A stretch of DNA of 10,308 nucleotides from contig JACPSX010000042.1 in NCBI GenBank assembly GCA_016193065.1, forward strand, positions 1-10,308. Direction: 5' to 3'. Shown piece by piece: positions 6,569-10,308 of this stretch. Origin of the DNA: Candidatus Tectimicrobiota bacterium (GTDB lineage Bacteria > JACPSX01). Within the stretch, counting starts at the first letter, position 1. Each line of letters opens with the position of its first letter. Below the pieces are notes generated by a model. It searched no databases, had not been told where the DNA came from, and was given only the letters and a program-made list of their open reading frames with translations. The translations under genes were made by a program, and so were the position numbers.

Positions 6569-8215
6569 GTGGCGGGATATTATCCAGATTTCAGATCCTA
6601 TCTGGAGCACTTGGACAGTCAGGGTCTTCTCCAGCGCATCCGCCGTCCCATCAATAAGGATACGGAGATGCACCCTCTGGTCCGCATCCAGTTCCGTGGG
6701 CTGCCGGAGAGCGCCCGCAAGGGGTTTCTCTTTGATCAGGTGATTGATTCTCAGGGGAAGAGATACGACATTCCCGTTGCCGTCGGCTGCATTGCCGCTT
6801 CCAAACAGGTCTATCTCGTGGGGATGCAGTGCCGGGACGAGGAAGAGTTGACCCGCTGCTGGACCCGCGCCCAGGTGGAGCCCATACCTGCGGTGCTGGT
6901 GTCAGGGGGTCTGGCGCAGGAAGTGGTTCACCAAGGCAAGGACCTGAGCCTCCCCGGAGGAGGGATGGACATGATCCCGGTTCCCGTCTCCACGCCGGGG
7001 TTAGATAACGCTCCCTACATTACCGCGGGTCACTGGATCACGAAGGACCCCGAGACCGGCATCCGCAACGTCGGCAACTATCGCGGGATGATCAAGAGCA
7101 CGAACCGCATCGGGTGCTATGCGGGCAGCTCCAAGGGCTTGACCGACCACTGGCTCAAATGCAGGAAACAGAGGATCCCTTTGCAGGTGGCAATTGCCAT
7201 CGGTGTGACTCCCAACGTCGCTTGCACGGCAATCGCGAAATTGCCCATGGACGTGGATGAGTTGGCCGTGGCGGGGGGGCTGGCGGGAGAGCCCCTGGAA
7301 GTGGTGCGGTGCAAAACCGTCGATCTGGAGGTTCCGGCCCACACGGAAATCGTGATTGAGGGGGTCATCTCCACGGACGCCCTGGAATACGAAGCCCCGT
7401 TCGGGGAGTTTACGGGCTACATGGGGCTCAAGGAACTCATGTACTACATGGATGTGACCTGCATCACCCATCGCCGAAACCCCACATACATGGCGTTCCT
7501 GAGCCAATTTCCCCCCAGCGAGTCCAGCAAGATCCGGCAGATCACCTGGGAGCGCATTCTTTACAAATATCTGGCCGTTGACGAGGGGATCAAAGGGGTC
7601 CAGGAGGTGGCTCTGCACGAGCCCACGGGCAGTTGGGGCCTGTGCGTCATTCGCCTGGCCAAGCAGAAACAGGACGATGCCTGGAGGGCGCTGCAGGGGG
7701 TTGCCCGCCGGACCACGGTAGGTTGCAAAATGGTTATCGCCGTGGACGAGGATGTGGACTGTCGCGATCCGGACGCGATCAACTGGGCTTTGAGCTTTCA
7801 TATGCAACCGTACCGGGACCTGCAGGTCGTGGATTGCGAAAAACCCATGCTTCTCGATTATTCCACTGCCCCACCGGGACAGGGGGTGATGAGAGGTCCC
7901 GCCGCCGAGCAGGAGCCTCGCTCTACATGCCTCCTCCTGGATGCCACCCGGAAATGGGCCTACCCTCCGGTCAGCCTTCCCAGGAGGGAGTTCATGGAAC
8001 GCGCTCTGGAGATTTGGCGGGAGGAGAAGTTGCCCGAACCGGATCTCAAGGAGCCCTGGTTCGGTTACCCGTTGGGCTGTTGGAACCAGGAGGATGAGGG
8101 AGAGGCTCAACTCGCCGTACGAGGGGAGCACTACATAACCGGCGAAAAAATGCGGCAGAGTCGGCATCCGCTTGGACAGGGGGAAGTGCCGAAGGGGAGT
8201 GCGGACTCAGGATAG
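6569..8215 (+). CDS. UbiD-family decarboxylase (UbiD-2)
   Basis: A complete 548-residue UbiD-family, prenylated-FMN-dependent enzyme, about 70 residues longer than UbiD-1. The start is GTG 6569 (MAGYYPDFRSYLEHL); 6542 is the longer alternative. Family residues, aligned from memory to Fdc1: N167 and R172 in NVGNYRGM, E231 in MDVDELAVAGGLAG, and E275 and E280 in EAPFGE. Spacings match UbiD-1 exactly (N to E 64, E to E 44). The metal-ligand histidine is again missing: S188-K189 occupies its place. The C-terminal domain has VIAVDEDVDCRDPDAINWALSFH, LDATRKWAYPPVSLPR, and then a tail of about 60 residues (PWFGYPLGCW...GEHYITGEKM) that UbiD-1 lacks. The shared DATRK and WA(I/L) motifs make UbiD-1 and UbiD-2 paralogues. 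They could act on successive substrates or form a mixed complex, as PpcA and PpcB do in phenylphosphate carboxylase; neither is shown. The substrate is unknown. Confidence 0.93.
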   Translation: MAGYYPDFRSYLEHLDSQGLLQRIRRPINKDTEMHPLVRIQFRGLPESARKGFLFDQVIDSQGKRYDIPVAVGCIAASKQVYLVGMQCRDEEELTRCWTRAQVEPIPAVLVSGGLAQEVVHQGKDLSLPGGGMDMIPVPVSTPGLDNAPYITAGHWITKDPETGIRNVGNYRGMIKSTNRIGCYAGSSKGLTDHWLKCRKQRIPLQVAIAIGVTPNVACTAIAKLPMDVDELAVAGGLAGEPLEVVRCKTVDLEVPAHTEIVIEGVISTDALEYEAPFGEFTGYMGLKELMYYMDVTCITHRRNPTYMAFLSQFPPSESSKIRQITWERILYKYLAVDEGIKGVQEVALHEPTGSWGLCVIRLAKQKQDDAWRALQGVARRTTVGCKMVIAVDEDVDCRDPDAINWALSFHMQPYRDLQVVDCEKPMLLDYSTAPPGQGVMRGPAAEQEPRSTCLLLDATRKWAYPPVSLPRREFMERALEIWREEKLPEPDLKEPWFGYPLGCWNQEDEGEAQLAVRGEHYITGEKMRQSRHPLGQGEVPKGSADSG

Positions 8216-8250
8216 GAGAGGCTGGAGAAAGGGGGCCAGGACATGGCCTC

Positions 8251-8256
8251 AGGAGG
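8251..8256 (+). promoter_or_regulatory. Ribosome binding site that sets the binding protein 2 start
   Basis: A perfect AGGAGG ends 7 bases before ATG 8264. The ATG at 8243 is also preceded by a usable run (AAAGGGGG ending at 8235). The two starts differ by only seven residues, ahead of the signal peptide. Confidence 0.5.
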
Positions 8257-8263
8257 GGAAAAA

Positions 8264-9286
8264 ATGGTACCAGGGACCTGTTCGCAAGGGGAAAGTCACC
8301 GGCTGCTTGCGGGACTTGTTTTTATTCTCCTGCTCCTGATCTTTTTTTCTATCTCCCGTCCGGTAGAGGCAAAGATCCGCGTGGCCTACAGCAGTGTGAG
8401 CGGGGTTTTCATGGGATTGTTTGTGGCCCAGGACGCCGGCTATTTTGCTCAACAGGACCTTGATGTGGAAATCCTCTACATCGCCAGCGGCACCACGATG
8501 ACTCAGGCCCTGCTCGGCGGCGACGTGCAGATGGGATTTGGGGGCGGGGTCGGGGCAATTCGGTCCAAGTCGCAGGGAGCCGATCTGGTGATTGTCGGCA
8601 TTTCCGTCGACCGCATGAGCTTCTCCATCTATGGCAGGAAGGAGGTCCGCACCCCGGCCGATCTCAAGGGCCGCAAGTTGGGGGTGACTCGTTTTGGTGG
8701 CGCTCCGGACGTTTGGGCTCGAATTGTTCTGTCTCGGCTTGCCATGGTCCCCGAAAAAGACGTGCCCCTGATCCAGATGGGAGGGCAGCCGCAGATTCTG
8801 GCTGGGCTCGCTGGAGGAGGAATCGACGCGGGAGTGCTCTCCCCACCTATGCTTTTCAAGGCAGCGGACCTGGGCTACCACGAGGTCATCAGCTTTCAAA
8901 GCTCGCCCATTCCCTTCCCCCATATGGCCCTTGTCACCTCTGGGGCGTACGCAGCGAAGCGCGAGGACGAAGTGGAGCGTCTTCTGCGGGCCTACGTGAT
9001 CGGGGTCCACCGGGTCAAGACGGATCCGGTCTTCACCAAAAAAACTCTGGGAAAGTACACAAAGGTACAAGATACCAAAGTCCTGGATCGGACCTACGAT
9101 CTGTGGAACGGGGAGATCCAGAGAGGCCTATCTCTCTCCGAGGAAGCCCTCAATGGAGCCATTGCCGACGTAGCCAAGACCGATTCGAAGGTTCGAAATT
9201 TGCCCCGGGAGAGTTTCCTCAATCCGGTTTTTGTCAAAAGGCTGGAAGCTTCCGGGCTGCTGGAAAAGCTCTATGGCAAGAATTGA
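8264..9286 (+). CDS. ABC-type solute-binding protein, NMT1/SsuA-like (binding protein 2)
   Basis: A 340-residue periplasmic binding protein from the same broad family as binding protein 1 but clearly diverged from it. The start is ATG 8264 (alternative ATG 8243). The signal peptide has a very hydrophobic core LLAGLVFILLLLIFFSI and probable cleavage after RPVEA; there is no lipobox cysteine. The mature chain shows the two-lobe layout: KIRVAYSSVSGVFMGLFVAQDAGYFAQQDLDVEI, ALLGGDVQMGFGGGVGAI, then TPADLKGRKLGVTRFGGAPD and GLAGGGIDAGVLSPP. The PADLKGRKLGV element is the usual hinge-region signature of NMT1/SsuA-like proteins. No permease or ATPase is adjacent. It lies 48 bases after UbiD-2 and 98 bases before the FAD subunit, inside the enzyme operon, so its ligand is probably tied to the pathway. 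It may share an ABC transporter encoded elsewhere. The ligand is unknown. Confidence 0.88.
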   Translation: MVPGTCSQGESHRLLAGLVFILLLLIFFSISRPVEAKIRVAYSSVSGVFMGLFVAQDAGYFAQQDLDVEILYIASGTTMTQALLGGDVQMGFGGGVGAIRSKSQGADLVIVGISVDRMSFSIYGRKEVRTPADLKGRKLGVTRFGGAPDVWARIVLSRLAMVPEKDVPLIQMGGQPQILAGLAGGGIDAGVLSPPMLFKAADLGYHEVISFQSSPIPFPHMALVTSGAYAAKREDEVERLLRAYVIGVHRVKTDPVFTKKTLGKYTKVQDTKVLDRTYDLWNGEIQRGLSLSEEALNGAIADVAKTDSKVRNLPRESFLNPVFVKRLEASGLLEKLYGKN

Positions 9287-9384
9287 GGGGAAACGCTGAC
9301 TGTGGAGCGAAGGGTGTTTGGACGGTTTTCTCGAAACGCGGTTCGCCCAGGAAGAAATAGGCGGCTGAACCTGGAGGCTTTGCT

Positions 9385-10278
9385 ATGTTTCCTGCCCGAT
9401 TCAATTATTACCGCGCGGAGTCTTTACCCGAAGTCTTAGACCTTCTAGCCCGACACGGGTCCGAGGGGAAAATACTGGCTGGGGGCCAGAGCGTTATCCC
9501 GCTGATGAAGTTGAGGCTGGCTTCACCGGCAGTGTTGATTGATATTAACCGGGTGCGCGAGCTGCAGGCCATCGCCGGCGACGAGCGTGGGGGCCTACGC
9601 ATTGGTGCCTTGACCCGCCACCACCACATGGAGATCAAAAAATGGCCCAGATCGCTCGCCTTGCTTATGGATGCCGCCAGAGACATCGGAGATCCGCAGG
9701 TTCGAAACCTGGGGACGGTAGGCGGCGCCTTGGCGGAAGTGGATCCCGCCGGAGACTGGGGCCCCGTCATGCTGTCCCTGGGAGCCAGGGTTCGGGCTGT
9801 TAGCCCCAAAGGAGAACGGACTCTTCCGATCGACGAGTTGTTTGTGGATGCCTTCACGACTTGCCTGGCGGAGGACGAACTGCTGCGGGAGGTGGAGATC
9901 CCTCCTCTTTCCGACGGGACCGGCACCGCTTACCTGAAGATGGAGCGCAAGGCCGGGGACTTTGCCATTGCCAGCGCCGCCGTGCGGGTAAATCGGTCCC
10001 CCGATGGTCGCTGCCAGGACGTGGGGATCGGCCTGGGGGGGGTGGGGCTGGTGCCCCTGCGGGCGCGCGGAGCAGAAGATCTCCTGCGCGGTTCAAATCT
10101 CGAGGAAGAGCTGATTCGCGAGGCGGAGGAATCAGTACGGAAGGAGTGCGAACCCCTCGCGGACATTCGGGGATCCGTGGAGTTCAAGCGGCAAGTGGTA
10201 GGAGTACTGTTCCGCAGAGCCCTCAAAATTGCCCTGCGACGGGCGCAAGGAGAGGAGGTGGAGGCAGGACATGTCTAA
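9385..10278 (+). CDS. FAD-binding (medium) subunit of a molybdenum hydroxylase
   Basis: A 297-residue FAD subunit (CoxM/XdhB/HcrB type) that passes electrons from the Fe-S subunit to an external acceptor. The start is ATG 9385, with GGAGG (9372-9376) 8 bases ahead. The two flavin-binding motifs sit where CO dehydrogenase has them: AGGQS at 32-36 and TVGG at 111-114, followed by ALAEVDPAGDWGP. The C-terminal domain (about 180-290, starting near AYLKMERKAGDFAIASAAV) is the usual CO dehydrogenase flavoprotein C-terminal domain. The cysteine-rich insertion that carries an extra [4Fe-4S] cluster in 4-hydroxybenzoyl-CoA reductase is absent; only three cysteines are scattered late in the chain. That favours an ordinary hydroxylase over a ring-reducing enzyme. 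It overlaps the next gene by 8 bases. It presumably assembles with the large subunit at 4076-6517, though a second large subunit beyond the window cannot be excluded. Confidence 0.92.
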   Translation: MFPARFNYYRAESLPEVLDLLARHGSEGKILAGGQSVIPLMKLRLASPAVLIDINRVRELQAIAGDERGGLRIGALTRHHHMEIKKWPRSLALLMDAARDIGDPQVRNLGTVGGALAEVDPAGDWGPVMLSLGARVRAVSPKGERTLPIDELFVDAFTTCLAEDELLREVEIPPLSDGTGTAYLKMERKAGDFAIASAAVRVNRSPDGRCQDVGIGLGGVGLVPLRARGAEDLLRGSNLEEELIREAEESVRKECEPLADIRGSVEFKRQVVGVLFRRALKIALRRAQGEEVEAGHV

Positions 10279-10308
10279 ACATCTGGTGAAAATTCGAGTG
10301 AATGGTCA
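10271..10308 (+). CDS. [2Fe-2S] small subunit of the molybdenum hydroxylase, N-terminal fragment
   Basis: The ATG at 10271 overlaps the end of the FAD subunit gene by 8 bases and reads MSKHLVKIRVNG before the window ends. The K-I-x-V-N-G pattern is how CoxS/HcrC-type two-cluster ferredoxin subunits begin. A ribosome site, GGAGAGGAGGTGGAGG (10249-10264), lies in front within the upstream gene. The order FAD subunit then Fe-S subunit, with translational overlap, is common in this family. No cysteine ligands are visible in the 12 codons, so the call rests on position plus the short N-terminal match. Confidence 0.75.
   Translation, partial: MSKHLVKIRVNG

Noticed and set aside
7001-8167. Minus-strand open frame (388 codons) opposite UbiD-2
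   Set aside because: Same reasoning: UbiD-2 on the + strand has conserved catalytic motifs throughout, and this frame shows none.
8249-9070. Minus-strand open frame (273 codons) opposite binding protein 2
   Set aside because: It overlaps a well-supported gene with a signal peptide; its composition looks like a shadow frame.
9287-9384. Possible regulatory element or terminator in the 98-bp gap before the FAD subunit
   Set aside because: Only a short GTTT/AAAC stem without a T-run is visible, and no convincing promoter; I see nothing beyond the ribosome site.

Overview
The window is a dense, one-directional block: every gene I can support lies on the + strand. It looks like part of a catabolic gene cluster from a GC-rich, probably Gram-negative bacterium. 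The Gram-negative call rests on two solute-binding proteins that have ordinary cleavable signal peptides and no lipobox cysteine, which fits a free periplasmic protein. The mix of UbiD decarboxylases, NMT1/SsuA-like binding proteins and a molybdenum hydroxylase resembles environmental lineages such as Deltaproteobacteria, Tectomicrobia or Rokubacteria. That placement is only an impression; nothing here fixes the taxon.

Layout. Positions 2-436 hold the C-terminal end of a UbiD-family decarboxylase whose start lies outside the window. A 171-bp spacer follows with a good sigma70-type promoter and GGAATT repeats, then an IclR-family regulator (608-1450). A weak hairpin with a T7 run lies just before the next gene. 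From 1510 onward come seven closely spaced genes: binding protein 1, UbiD-1, the large molybdopterin subunit of a xanthine dehydrogenase-family enzyme, UbiD-2, binding protein 2, the FAD subunit of the molybdenum enzyme, and the first 12 codons of its [2Fe-2S] subunit. A perfect 3 x 14-bp tandem repeat spans the stop codon of the large subunit gene and the leader of UbiD-2.

How the genes may work together (inference). An aromatic or heteroaromatic carboxylic acid would be captured in the periplasm by one or both binding proteins. Inside the cell it would be oxidised by the three-subunit molybdenum hydroxylase and decarboxylated (or, in reverse, carboxylated) by prenylated-FMN-dependent UbiD enzymes, with the IclR protein sensing substrate or product. 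The UbiD proteins keep the Arg-Glu-Glu catalytic set. The large subunit keeps the Gln, Arg, Phe and Glu of the molybdenum site but lacks two purine-binding residues of xanthine dehydrogenase and the CO dehydrogenase cysteine motif. The substrate is therefore unknown. No UbiX (prFMN synthase), transporter permease or ATPase, or CoA ligase is visible. There are no RNA genes, insertion sequences or CRISPR arrays, and no gene-free stretch longer than 300 bases.
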